From assembly GCA_963841855.1 (NCBI GenBank), contig CAWJEJ010000004.1, forward strand, positions 727,168-791,167: a stretch of DNA of 64,000 bases, in the 5' to 3' direction. Shown here piece after piece: positions 27,018-35,762 of this stretch. The translations under genes were made by a program, and so were the position numbers. Within the stretch, counting starts at the first letter, position 1, and each line of letters opens with the position of its first letter. Below the pieces are notes generated by a model. It worked only from the letters and a program-made list of their open reading frames with translations, was not told where the DNA came from and made no database searches. Origin of the DNA: CAXBBB01 sp963841855 (lineage in GTDB: Bacteria; Bacteroidota; Rhodothermia; Rhodothermales; BA12).

Positions 27018-27495
27018 ATGGAAATCATCAATAACTTTGCTCCTTCCGCTAAAGTGTGGGTTTACCAAGCTACACGAGCATATAACTCAGGAAGAGTTTT
27101 TAGCCATTACGCAACAGCTTTCATCGTTTACTTCCAACTGGAACTCACATGGAGCTCCAGTAGAAGGTGCTTTTGAAATAGAACACAATCGCTTTATTAT
27201 TCTTATTGCTAGCGAAGCATCTGGTGTTAGTGGATGTTCTATTGATAGTAGCGTGAAAGTTATTCGCGAAATTGAAGCGAATCACAACTTGGGATTATTA
27301 GATAGAGGGACTATCAGCTACTGGTCTGGTGACGAAGTAAAAGCAATCCCATTCACGGCCATAAAAAAGACAATCGAAGCTGGCGAGATACAGCGAGACA
27401 CACTAATTTTCAATAATGCCGTTTCCAGTTTAGCTGAATTAGAAAGCTCTTGGTTACAAAAGGCTGAAAACTCATGGTTGTCACGCTATTTCTGA
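27018..27495 (+). CDS. Small conserved Bacteroidota protein (often mislabelled ABC transporter ATPase), one frameshift
   Basis: From the ATG at 27,018 (no gap after the preceding stop) the protein starts MEIINNFAPSAKVWVYQATR. After one frame change near 27,075 it continues ITQEEFLAITQQLSSFTSNW, NSHGAPVEGAFEIEHNRFII, and SGVSGCSIDSSVKVIREIE; total about 158 residues. The WNSHG and GCSIDSSV segments identify a small uncharacterised family found throughout Bacteroidota. No Walker motifs are present, so the common name is misleading. Function unknown. Linked by position to the Fe-S pair. Confidence 0.7.
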
Positions 27496-27536
27496 AAAAA
27501 AAGTCGTTAATTAGTGGAGTTAAACTAATCCCAATC

Positions 27537-29604
27537 ATGCGATTTATTCAGTTTTCTATTCTGGCTCTTGTTATTTTCTTCACTTCCTCATGTGTGAACA
27601 AGGCCACCAAGTTTTACAACCGTGGCTTACAAAAGTTCGACATGGAAGAATTTGAGTTTGCCGCTGAAAACATGAAGCAAGCACTCACTTATGGTGCATC
27701 GCCTTCTACAACAAACTATTATATAGCCGAATCATATAGACAATCTAACAGACTACACGAAGCTGAAGAATATTATGCTAAAGCTTTAGAAGCAGGCAAC
27801 AGAGACGAACACGCACATTTTTATTATGCTTTTGCTCAAAAATCTAATGGAAATTATTTAGGCGCTTATAAAACGTTAAAGGCTTATCTAAAATATGGTT
27901 CTAACCCAGAATATATTGAACGTGCTCAACACGAAATTAAAAATCTAAAAGAACTTGAAGTACTCGCTTACAAGAAGAGATTTTATGAAGTAAAGAATTT
28001 TGATGGATTAAATAGTATCGGTGGTGAGTTCTCTCCGATGATGCGAGGCGATGAAATGTACTTTACCTCTTCACGTGGTGAAGGACCAATGTTCCCGGGT
28101 CAAGGAACACGTTTTACAGACATTTATAAGTGGCGATTTGATGGATTCAATAAATTTTCTGGCGCTGCTGTTCCTGTTTCAGAAAACATTAATATTCCAC
28201 ACACACACGAGGCAACTGCCACATTTTCTCCTGATGGGAAAACAATGATTTTTTCGAGAAGTAATAGCGGAAAGAAAAACGACATCACCCAAGAAGTTGA
28301 TTTGTTTGAAAGCAAGTTTGAGGCTGGCTATTGGACAGAACCTGTTAGATTAAAAATCAGCAATTCCAACACGTGGGATTCAAATCCATGTTTTAGTGTG
28401 GATGGCACAAAGCTATATTTCTCTTCTAATAGAAGCGGTGGTTTTGGTGGTGATGACATTTGGGTGGCCACTAAAAACGAAGAGGGTGAGTGGGAATTCA
28501 CTGAAAACATGGGCAAACCAGTAAACACCGATGGTAATGATGTATTCCCTTACGAACGCCCTGATGGACAGGTTCTTTTTTGCTTCTGATGGTCACCCAG
28601 GATATGGCGAGTTGGACTTGTTTGAAGTGCTTATCACACAAGATGGTTCTAAAACAGTTAGAAACTTAGGCAAGCCAATCAACACCAACAAAGATGACTT
28701 TGGAATCACTTTTAGCAAAACGGATATTGGCTATTTCTCTTCTAACCGACCTGGTGGAAAAGGAGATGATGACATTTATTATTTTGAATTCGATGACATC
28801 GCTAACAATCCTTGTTGTATCAATCTGGACTCTTGCTGTGCTATTAAACTAATACTAACAGGTGAAGTTTTTGGTAAAAAGGTTGATGAGAAAGGACAAG
28901 TAATGAACGTAGAAATTATACTTCCTAACTCTCAGGTAATCCTGGCTGATTCTATGGGAAAAACTTTAGCAACTACGGTAGCAGATTCTAATGGTAAGTT
29001 TGTATTTCAATTATTAGCAGAGACAAAATATATTTTAAAAGCTTCACAAAAAGGCTACGTGACTAAAGAACAAGAATATTCTACAAAAGGAATGTCATTA
29101 ACTCCAGAACAATTAAAATTTCAAGATAACGATGTGTTTGTACAAACAAAAATTGTGTTAGAGCCAATCACTAAAGGATTAGTAATCGAGTTTCCTGCTA
29201 TCTATTATGACTACAACAAATGGGCTATCCGACCTGATGCAGCAAAGGTATTGGACTTAATGGTAAAAGCCATGATTGACAACCCTACCATCTTGGTAGA
29301 AATTGGTTCACATACTGACTCCCAAGGTAGTGCAGACTACAACCAAAAGCTATCTCAAAACAGAGCGGAGTCTGCCGTAAAATATATTTTAAGCAAAGGA
29401 ATACCTGCCAACAGACTACAAGCTAAAGGTTATGGCGAAGAAAAGCCACGACTATTAGACACAGAGAAAAATGGCTTCCCTGCTGGAACAACACTTTCAG
29501 TTGACTACATCGCCAAGTTAAAAGACAAAGACAAAATTGCTAAAGCTCATCAGTTAAATCGTAGAACTGACTTTACAATTGTTGGGGTGTTGGAGGAAGA
29601 GTAA
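27537..29604 (+). CDS. PorE-like lipoprotein: TPR, WD40-like propeller, regulatory domain, OmpA domain; one frameshift
   Basis: Lipoprotein signal MRFIQFSILALVIFF with lipobox TSSC. In order: TPR repeats (about residues 25-145), PD40-type propeller blades (GGEFSPMMRGDEMYFTSSR, ATFSPDGKTMIFSRS, PCFSVDGTKLYFSSNRSGG, ITFSKTDIGYFSSNRPGG), a carboxypeptidase-regulatory-like domain (TGEVFGKKVDEKGQ...), and an OmpA C-terminal peptidoglycan-binding domain (GSHTDSQGSADYNQKLSQNR). One frame change near 28,560. This order is that of PorE, the T9SS component of Porphyromonas that holds the machinery to peptidoglycan. About 688 residues. Orthology versus another member of this large class needs a tree. 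Confidence 0.8.
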
Positions 29605-29608
29605 ATCT

Positions 29609-29755
29609 TTTCCCTGTTCTTCTCAATCGTCATTCTGACCCGGGAACGCTTCTATTCGAGATTTTTTAATCTCGAATCTAGATAAATGGGATTTTAAATC
29701 CCTTTTTATCTATAGTTCGACTTTGCAAAAGTCGAACAGGGGAAATCGAAGTAAC
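29609..29755. repeat. Multi-hairpin intergenic element
   Basis: Outer arms TTTCCCTGTTC and GAACAGGGGAAA enclose three perfect or near-perfect hairpins: ATTCGAGATT/AATCTCGAAT, TAGATAAATGGGAT/ATCCCTTTTTATCTA, and GTTCGACTTT/AAAGTCGAAC. The left part contains CGTCATTCTGACC as in the element at 12,619. No gene fits. Confidence 0.65.
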
Positions 29756-29801
29756 TTTATGAATTGAACAAAAAATTTAAGTTTATCGTTAAATTTATCC
29801 T

Positions 29802-30032
29802 ATGGATATTCAAGCACAAAAATTAGAATTATTTGAATGGCTATCGGGTATCAAAGATGCTTCTGTCATTAAACAACTTTCCAACTTTAAAAAAGCAATG
29901 GAAGGAAATGATTGGTGGGACACCATCACGGAAGAAGAAAAAAAAGAAATTGAAACTGGACTACGCCAAGCCAATAAAGGTGACTTAATTGAGCATTCTG
30001 AGGTAATGAAGGAATATGACAAATGGTTATAA
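29802..30032 (+). CDS. Probable antitoxin of a RelE/ParE-type pair
   Basis: A 76-residue acidic helical protein, MDIQAQKLELFEWLSGIKD at the start and IETGLRQANKGDLIEHSEVM near the end. Bacteroidota antitoxins with the W-x-x-x-x-x-E-E-K-x-x-I-E-x-G-L-x-Q pattern occur directly before RelE/ParE toxins. Here the toxin start overlaps by 17 bp, supporting the role. The domain itself is short and has no clear DNA-binding fold in sequence. Confidence 0.72.
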   Translation: MDIQAQKLELFEWLSGIKDASVIKQLSNFKKAMEGNDWWDTITEEEKKEIETGLRQANKGDLIEHSEVMKEYDKWL

Positions 30033-30312
30033 AATTCTTTGGACAACTCAAGCAAAAAAGAGCTTCAACAAAATAGTTGATTATTTAGTAACCGAATGGT
30101 CTGAAAAAACCGCCATTCAGTTTGTACAAAAATCAAATAAAACACTTACTACTCTTCAATCTGGATTCCCAGAAATTTTTATCAAGTCCCAAAAGAAGAA
30201 TCTATATAGAGGCATTTTTCACAAACATATAATTTTCACTTATCGCATAAAACCAAGAAAAAAAATGATTGAAATTATTAGTGTAATAAACACGAAACAA
30301 GTTGTTGAATAA
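30016..30312 (+). CDS. RelE/ParE-family toxin
   Basis: A 98-residue protein of the ParE/RelE fold: KILWTTQAKKSFNKIVDYL (strand, then long helix), a second helix around WSEKTAIQFVQKSNKTLTTL, LYRGIFHKHIIFTYRIKP and IEIISVINTKQ as the final strands. ParE members poison gyrase and RelE members cut mRNA at the ribosome; which applies cannot be read here. It overlaps its antitoxin. It seems intact. Confidence 0.78.
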   Translation: MTNGYKILWTTQAKKSFNKIVDYLVTEWSEKTAIQFVQKSNKTLTTLQSGFPEIFIKSQKKNLYRGIFHKHIIFTYRIKPRKKMIEIISVINTKQVVE

Positions 30313-30318
30313 AGTCCA

Positions 30319-30960
30319 CTATCTAGAAGAAAGGATTAAGTCATTAATAATTTTAGACACTTCATTAGCTCTATCAACAATCATAAAATGCTCACCTCAT
30401 TCTATTAGTTGGGTATTACTTTCATTAATTGGGGGAATCAATTTATCGTTTAGACCCACTAATTTTTATAACTCTAGGAAGTTTGTCCGCATTCTCCCAA
30501 GTTATTAATTCATTTATTGCCCACTTTGAAAACGATAAATCGGTATCATTTAATATATCATTTAAGCAGTTGTTTGTTTTTTGTTCCAAACAGATAGGGC
30601 GCGAACCACTTGGGCAAAGAAGAAAAGGACTTTGGCAACAATTGTGCTATTTCAGTTTTTCCAAAAACAAGAAATAACGGCCGTAGCTCATGTTTTAGTT
30701 TCAGCTGAAGAAATGAGAATGGTGAATCTCGGATTAAGCACTTTGCTAATTTCAGTGCAACAAGACCACCAAAGCTAACCCCTAACACACCATATTCCCA
30801 GTCAAATCAACCTTATTGAAACAAGTCGAATGGAATAAGCTTCGAGAGATTCATTTTTCAACGGAGTAATCCAAGGAAGCGGAATGATTTCACATTCAAG
30901 CTTCAAGTATTGAAAAACTCTTTCATCCGCTCCCAATCCACTTATACAGTATAATTTCAT
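30319..30960 (-). pseudogene. Alpha/beta-hydrolase, several lesions
   Basis: From ATG 30,960 the frame gives MKLYCISGLGADERVFQYLK and PLPWITPLKNESLEAYS, then shifts. Later pieces are YGVLGVSFGGLVALKLAK (nucleophile elbow GxSxGG), KHELRPLFLVFGKTEIAQLLP, then GLNDKLIPP (acid region) and GEHFMIVDRANEVSKI (catalytic His) before TAG at 30,319. One in-frame TGA sits where GGA would be expected. About 214 residues, a small serine hydrolase. It closes the thiamine transcript, 27 bp behind the thiE-like gene. No known thiamine role. Confidence 0.6.
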
Positions 30961-30987
30961 AGGCTTGAGAATCTAATATCTAAAAAT

Positions 30988-31573
30988 CTAACCTCTCAAA
31001 ATCTCACTTACTCTCAAAAAATTATCCTGAATCTTTGTCACCCTAATTTCTTCCCAAATAGTGCCAAACAACACCACTCCTGCAAAACCTAACTGCTTTA
31101 GCTTTTTTTGCTGTTTCATGTGAAATGCCTCCTAAAGCATACAGCGGAAATGGCGTTTCTTCATTTAGTTTTTGAAGTTCCTTTTCATCAAAATCAGCCT
31201 GATAACCGACTTTGGAAATGGATGGAAAAATTGGACTTAAAAACCCATAACTATAAGGCTGTTTGTTATTCTTAATCTCGTCTATCGAGTGAAACGATTT
31301 GCTTTGTGTCCCTTCAAAAACAGGATCAAATTCTGAATGCGTTGTATGATGAATACCACAAGGAGCATAGGTACTTTTCAGTTCGTGGTGCGAGTGGATA
31401 CTTGTTTTGTTTCTGTATTCTTTCCGTACACTATTCAAGCAATTTTTCAACTTTTCAAAAGTAGCCTCAGGTCTTCGTACGTGGTAGCGCTCAATACCTT
31501 GCTCGAACAACCAATTCATGGTGTCATATTCACCCATGACTGGGGCTGGTGGGGAAAGGACGATAATGTTCAT
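30988..31573 (-). CDS. thiE: Thiamine-phosphate synthase-like protein (ThiE/TenI), one frameshift
   Basis: A TIM-barrel protein of about 195 residues. It starts MNIIVLSPPAPVMGEYDTM and has YHVRRPEATFEKL (substrate Arg region), IHSHHEL, GIHHTTH, the phosphate loop SPIFPSISKVGYQ, and YALGGISHETAKKAK. The last part is shifted near 31,070 and then reads GFAGVVLFGTIWEE. The family joins the pyrimidine and thiazole halves into thiamine phosphate; TenI-like relatives only aromatise the thiazole. Position behind thiS and thiC supports thiamine synthesis. True ThiE activity is likely but not certain. Confidence 0.75.
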
Positions 31574-31579
31574 AGATAT

Positions 31580-31640
31580 TAGAAAAATTAGATGTGAGAC
31601 ATTAGATTTCTAACATCTAGTGTCTCACAATCTAACATCT
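31580..31640. repeat. AT-rich palindromic spacer between thiC and thiE
   Basis: TTAGATGTGAGACATTAGA pairs imperfectly with the following TCTAACATCTAGTGTCTCAC block, giving a long hairpin built from ATCTAA/GTCTCA words. It may stabilise or process the operon mRNA. Confidence 0.5.
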
Positions 31641-31644
31641 TAAA

Positions 31645-33517
31645 TTATTGTGGTATATAAACCTCAGCTCCTTTGTCAGCAAATTCTTTTGCTTTCTCTT
31701 CCATTCCTTTTTGAATCGCTTCTTCGCTATCTAATCCGTTAGCAGCTGCATAGTCACGAACATCTTGTGTGATTCGCATTGAACAGAAATTTGGACCACA
31801 CATCGAGCAGAAATGCGCTACTTTAGCTCCTTCAGCAGGCAATGTTTCATCGTGGTATTCACGAGCCGTGTCTGGATCTAATCCTAAGTTAAATTGATCT
31901 TCCCAACGGAATTCGAAACGTGCTAAACTCAACGCATTGTCTCTATGTTGTGCACCTGGGTGACCTTTAGCCAAATCAGCTGCATGAGCGGCTAATTTAT
32001 ACGTGATAACGCCAACCTTTACATCATCTCTATTTGGAAGACCTAAGTGTTCTTTTGGTGTTACGTAACACAACATTGCAGTTCCGTACCAACCAATCAT
32101 GGCAGCACCAATACCTGAAGTAATGTGATCATAACCCTGGAGCAATATCCGTAGTTAGTGGACCTAATGTATAGAAAGGCGCTTCACCACACACTTCCAA
32201 TTGCTTGTCCATGTTTTCTTTAATCATGTGCATTGGAATATGTCCAGGACCTTCGATGATGGTTTGAATATCGTGTTTCCAAGCAATTTTTGTCAACTCA
32301 CCTAGTGTTTCTAGTTCACCAAATTGAGCTGCATCATTGGCATCAGCAATACAACCTGGACGAAGACCATCTCCTAAAGAGAACGCAACGTCATATGCTT
32401 TCATGATTTCACAAATCTCTTCGAAGTGTGTGTATAAGAAACTTTCTTTGTGATGTGACAAACACCACTTCGCCATGATAGAACCACCACGAGAAACGAT
32501 TCCTGTAATTCGTTTCGCTGTCAATGGAATATATCTTAAAAGAACTCCAGCATGAATCGTGAAATAATCTACTCCTTGCTCTGCTTGTTCTATTAAGGTG
32601 TCTCTGAAAATTTCCCAAGTTAGGTCTTCAGCCTTTCCGTTTACTTTTTCTAGTGCTTGGTAAATCGGCACAGTACCAATCGGCACGGGCGAGTTTCTGA
32701 TAATCCACTCACGCGTTTCGTGAATGTTTTTACCTGTAGACAAATCCATAATGGTGTCTGCACCCCAACGGCATGACCAAACTGTCTTTTCAACTTCTTC
32801 TTCAATGGAAGATGTTGTTGCCGAGTTTCCGATGTTAGCATTGATTTTCACCAAAAAGTTACGACCAATAATCATTGGTTCGCTCTCTGGGTGGTTGATG
32901 TTGTTTGGAATAATTGCTCTACCTCTCGCAACTTCTTCTCTTACAAATTCTGGTGTGATATATTTTTTAGGCGTGCTAGCTCCGAAATTTTGACCTGGGT
33001 GTTGCTTAGCTAACTCGTGAACCTCGTCAATACGCTGGTTTTCACGAATGGCGATGTATTCCATTTCTGGAGTAATCATTCCTTTGCGTGCATAATGCAT
33101 TTGCGATACATTTTGTCCTGCTTTTGCCTTCATTGGCTTTTTCAAATGCTCAAAACGAAGGTGTGCTAACTCAGGACGTTCCGCTTGTTGGCGGCCATAT
33201 TCTGAAGACAGTTGATCCAATTGTTCAACATCACCTCTATCCAGAATCCATTGTTCTCTCAAACGAGGAATACCTTTTCTTACATCTATTTCGATGTTAG
33301 GATCAGTGTAAGGCCCAGAAGTATCATAAACTGTAACAGGTTGGTTTTTCTGAGCAGGCTTGCTCTTGTCCATCTTGTTGACCGTGTCGCTCAACGTGAT
33401 TTCTCGCATTGCCACCTTTATATCATGCAGCTCACCTGAAACATATATTTTTTTCGATGCTGGAAAACCGTCTCTGGTGATGGTTGCTTGCGTAGGTATT
33501 TTTTCTTCTCTTGCCAT
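31645..33517 (-). CDS. thiC: Phosphomethylpyrimidine synthase, one frameshift
   Basis: About 623 residues, the full ThiC length. The N-terminal ThiC-associated region (MAREEKIPTQATITRDGFP) and radical SAM core are present: ARGRAIIPNNINHPESEPM, NANIGNSATTSS, CRWGADTIMDLSTG, FTIHAGVLLRY, SRGGSIMAKWCLSHHKES, EGPGHIPMHMI. The C-terminal cluster motif CSMCGPNFC is near the end. The frame changes near 32,140 where an additional G interrupts IAPGYDHITS. ThiC converts aminoimidazole ribotide to hydroxymethylpyrimidine phosphate. The gene follows thiS and the TPP riboswitch. Confidence 0.92.
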
Positions 33518-33640
33518 GTTTTAATTATTGAGAGGTTAGTATTGAGTAGCGAGATTGGAGTAATTAGTACAAAGTGACAAGATGTAGAAGTCAATTTTTT
33601 CAATCTTTCTACTTTCATCTTTCTACCTTCTACTTTCAAA

Positions 33641-33844
33641 TCATCCGCCTTGCGTTGCCTTTATTATAGTTACTTTATCGTTTTCATTTAATTGGTAGGT
33701 ACTCCACTCATCTTTACGAATCACCACGTTGTTAATTGCTACAGCCGCTCCTTTTTGAGCATTGATAGACAACTCTTCCAATAAACCAGTGATGTTCTGA
33801 TTTGGTGATGTTGATGTTGATGTGTTGTTTACGAGTACTTGCAT
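33641..33844 (-). CDS. thiS: Thiamine sulfur-carrier protein
   Basis: A 67-residue ubiquitin-like protein: MQVLVNNTSTSTSPNQNIT, AAVAINNVVIRKDEWSTYQL, DKVTIIKATQGG. The C-terminal Gly-Gly is the thiocarboxylate site that donates sulfur to the thiazole ring. It is the first gene behind the TPP riboswitch. The partners thiG, thiH and thiF do not occur in this window. Confidence 0.9.
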   Translation of the reverse strand: MQVLVNNTSTSTSPNQNITGLLEELSINAQKGAAVAINNVVIRKDEWSTYQLNENDKVTIIKATQGG

Positions 33845-33858
33845 ATATTTTTTACTTT

Positions 33859-33918
33859 GTCAATCTGAGCAAAGCTGAATCTGTAAGTAAGAGATCCTTC
33901 GTTTCACTCAGGATGACG
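33859..33918. repeat. REP-like palindrome, diverged copy
   Basis: The right arm AGATCCTTCG TTTCACTCAG (then GATGACG) equals the right arm of the 12,619 element over 27 positions except about four changes. The left arm CAATCTGAGC...GAATCT is degenerate. It lies in the thiS leader, between riboswitch and gene. Confidence 0.6.
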
Positions 33919-33957
33919 ACTTAAAGATTATGTATAGGGAAGTTTTCTTGGAAGTTT

Positions 33958-33984
33958 AAAAGTGGAGAGGCTTCTCCGACTTTT
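33958..33984 (-). promoter_or_regulatory. Expression-platform hairpin after the TPP aptamer
   Basis: AAAAGTCGGAGA pairs with TCTCCACTTTT directly after the aptamer, with the first bases overlapping its 3' end. No clear U-run follows, so it could act as a terminator with weak tail or as an element of translational or antisense switching. Confidence 0.5.
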
Positions 33985-34112
33985 CCCTACGCCCGCACTA
34001 TCGGGATCAGGTTCCAAGGGTACAATCTCAGAGACTTGAAATATGAAAGTAGAAATATGAAACGTTTTTGTGTTTTGTATTTCTAGGTTTCGAGTTTCAA
34101 ACCTCGCCCCTA
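33983..34112 (-). promoter_or_regulatory. TPP (THI-box) riboswitch with enlarged P3
   Basis: Minus strand: 5' GGGGCGAGG, a long insertion, then CTGAGATTGTACCC, TTGGAACCTGATCC and GATAGTGCGGGCGTAGGG. CTGAGA, ACC..GAACCTGATC and GCGTAGGG are the conserved TPP-binding cores. P3 is extended to about 70 nt; its arms GAGGTTTGAAA/TTTCAAGTCTC and TAGAAATA/TATTTCTA pair. TPP binding is expected to lower expression of the thiS-thiC-thiE operon. Confidence 0.9.
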
Positions 34113-34122
34113 AAGTCTTTCT

Positions 34123-34153
34123 CAAAGATAGTTGTTCGAGAGTAGGTTAACAA
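34123..34153 (-). promoter_or_regulatory. Promoter of the thiamine operon
   Basis: TTG (34,151-34,153), a 20-bp spacer and TATCTTTG (34,123-34,130) match the Bacteroidota promoter exactly. The predicted start of transcription falls just before the riboswitch. Confidence 0.78.
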
Positions 34154-34240
34154 GTATTTAAAGTGTTCTGTTACTTCTTTGCCAATTAATAATTTAAAAT
34201 AAATTTTAAACTTATAACTTTAAACTCCGAACTTCACACC

Positions 34241-34774
34241 ATGTCCTCCCACCACTTCGTCCGTGAAAATCAAGAACCCGGCCTTTATATTGATGAATGG
34301 TTTGCTGGCGCTGAACACCTTTTAGAAGAACTGGCGCAATGGGCTCCAAAAATAATTGTGCATGAACAGGTGTTGGATGATGTGCTGGAAACAGGAACGA
34401 AAATAGATGTGGTATTATTCACAGACAACAAAGCAACCATTGAAGAAAAAACACGTTTTCAATTCCCTATTGAACTAGTGGAAGCCACGAATTCATTGGA
34501 AGCCAACATTCGTTTTATCGAACAACACTACATTAATCGCCTCCATATCATTTCCACAAAAACCCCTGAAGAAATAACCTTTGAAACTGAGGCAAAACTC
34601 ACTTTTTTTAATGCTAGAAATTCCTTCTTTAAAATTGAAACTGGTTTTGAAAAATGGATGGCAAAAGGAGATTCATTTGAAATTATTGAAGCTGGTTTGA
34701 AAGAAGAGATTTTAGGTAATGATGCCCTTTTTAGATTTGAAGGAAAATCTGCTTTTTTCGTTGAAAAGATATGA
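34241..34774 (+). CDS. Probable thiamine pyrophosphokinase, Bacteroidota type
   Basis: A 177-residue protein starting MSSHHFVRENQEPGLYID, followed by LLEELAQWAPKIIVHEQVLDD and GTKIDVVLF. Proteins with the MSSHHxVRExQEPAL start are annotated as thiamine pyrophosphokinases in this phylum, as far as I recall; they lack the classical TPK spacing, and the C-terminal end (GLKEEILGNDALFRFEGKS) resembles the substrate-binding strand part. The enzyme would make TPP from thiamine. Divergence from the TPP-riboswitch operon supports the call. No riboswitch precedes it on its own strand. Confidence 0.55.
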   Translation: MSSHHFVRENQEPGLYIDEWFAGAEHLLEELAQWAPKIIVHEQVLDDVLETGTKIDVVLFTDNKATIEEKTRFQFPIELVEATNSLEANIRFIEQHYINRLHIISTKTPEEITFETEAKLTFFNARNSFFKIETGFEKWMAKGDSFEIIEAGLKEEILGNDALFRFEGKSAFFVEKI

Positions 34775-34803
34775 TTTGGTAAGTTGAGCGACAAAAACAC
34801 AGC

Positions 34804-35283
34804 GTGAAAGCGATTACCTTTCAGGAAAATAATCGCCATAAAAACAATTTTTACCCTTCTAATTATCAGCTTGTTTCTCTTCACTAGTCTAGCACAAAGT
34901 GCCGATAAAGAAAAACGATTAGAAAATTTTAATCTCAAAAAATCTCTCGCGTTAGAAGGCTCTAATCCAGTCCCTTATTTTGAATGAAAATCCTTTGAAA
35001 GGAAAAAAGGCGTTTATGGCAAATTTTAAGTGATCTAACTAATTTTCAATGAACCAAACAAAGAGAAATTTTTGAATGGCGCTTTAAAATACGAATCTCA
35101 GTAGGGTGGCTGGTGCAAGCGATGGGTGAAAATGGGCAGAAGGTAAGTATTAATCCTGCTACCTATAAAATTGTGAACGACAAGTTTTATTGTTCTACAA
35201 CAAATTTGGATGTCACACCCTGAATGTTTGGAACAAGCAGGAGAATGTTCTAAGAGGCAGAGCGCGTCAGCATGGCATACTAT
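34804..35283 (+). pseudogene. YHS-domain protein, many lesions
   Basis: In pieces of changing frame one reads an N-terminal signal (KIIAIKTIFTLLIISLFLF), SLAQSADKEKRLENFNLKKS, ALEGSNPVPYFE, NPLKGKKAFMANF, YESQ-GGWC, MGENG.KVSINPATYKIVNDK and Y.LFYN. The pattern (EGYDPVAYF, YGGWCAYAMG in relatives) is that of small secreted YHS proteins of Bacteroidota. At least six frame or stop changes occur in under 500 bp, so true decay is more likely here than elsewhere. Function of intact relatives is not settled; metal binding is presumed. Confidence 0.5.
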
Positions 35284-35347
35284 CATTAAACAAGCCTGTA
35301 AAAATAACATTTCACAGGCTTATTCAATTTAAATTGATAGGATCGAT

Positions 35348-35593
35348 TCAATAACCAGAGGGAGTTGGGACGAATTTCTTGTAAAAAACTTTTCCAAGAC
35401 CGCCTAAAACCGCAACACCAACAGTCCATAAAATCATATCTTTAGTACTTGTAGTAGCTTTCGTTTGATCTTCGGGTGGATTTGTACCTTTTGTAGCTTT
35501 CCACGTTTGCTCGGCTATTTTTTTAACTGCAAAACCAGTAGCGATTACGCCTAAACCGTACAACATTTTTTGAGTTTCGTTAGATATGTTCAT
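35348..35593 (-). CDS. Small DUF4235-like membrane protein
   Basis: An 81-residue protein with two hydrophobic segments (KMLYGLGVIATGFAVKKIAE, near 9-28; DMILWTVGVAVLGGLGKVFY, near 52-71) joined by a Pro/Thr-rich polar loop around WKATKGTNPPEDQTK. The pattern helix, VWK..G..PPE, helix agrees with DUF4235. Function unknown. It stands alone between a decayed YHS gene and prmC. Confidence 0.55.
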   Translation of the reverse strand: MNISNETQKMLYGLGVIATGFAVKKIAEQTWKATKGTNPPEDQTKATTSTKDMILWTVGVAVLGGLGKVFYKKFVPTPSGY

Positions 35594-35762
35594 CGTCTTA
35601 TGTTTTTAATTGATTAATAATATTCAGTCAATCAATGCGCCAAAACAAAACCCCTCTACCAGTACAAATTTAGCCACTAAGAAATAAAACACTGTGCCTT
35701 TAACCCCCAGAATCGTGAACATATTTCTACATCCTTGATTATAATGCTAAGAGGGTACTGTA

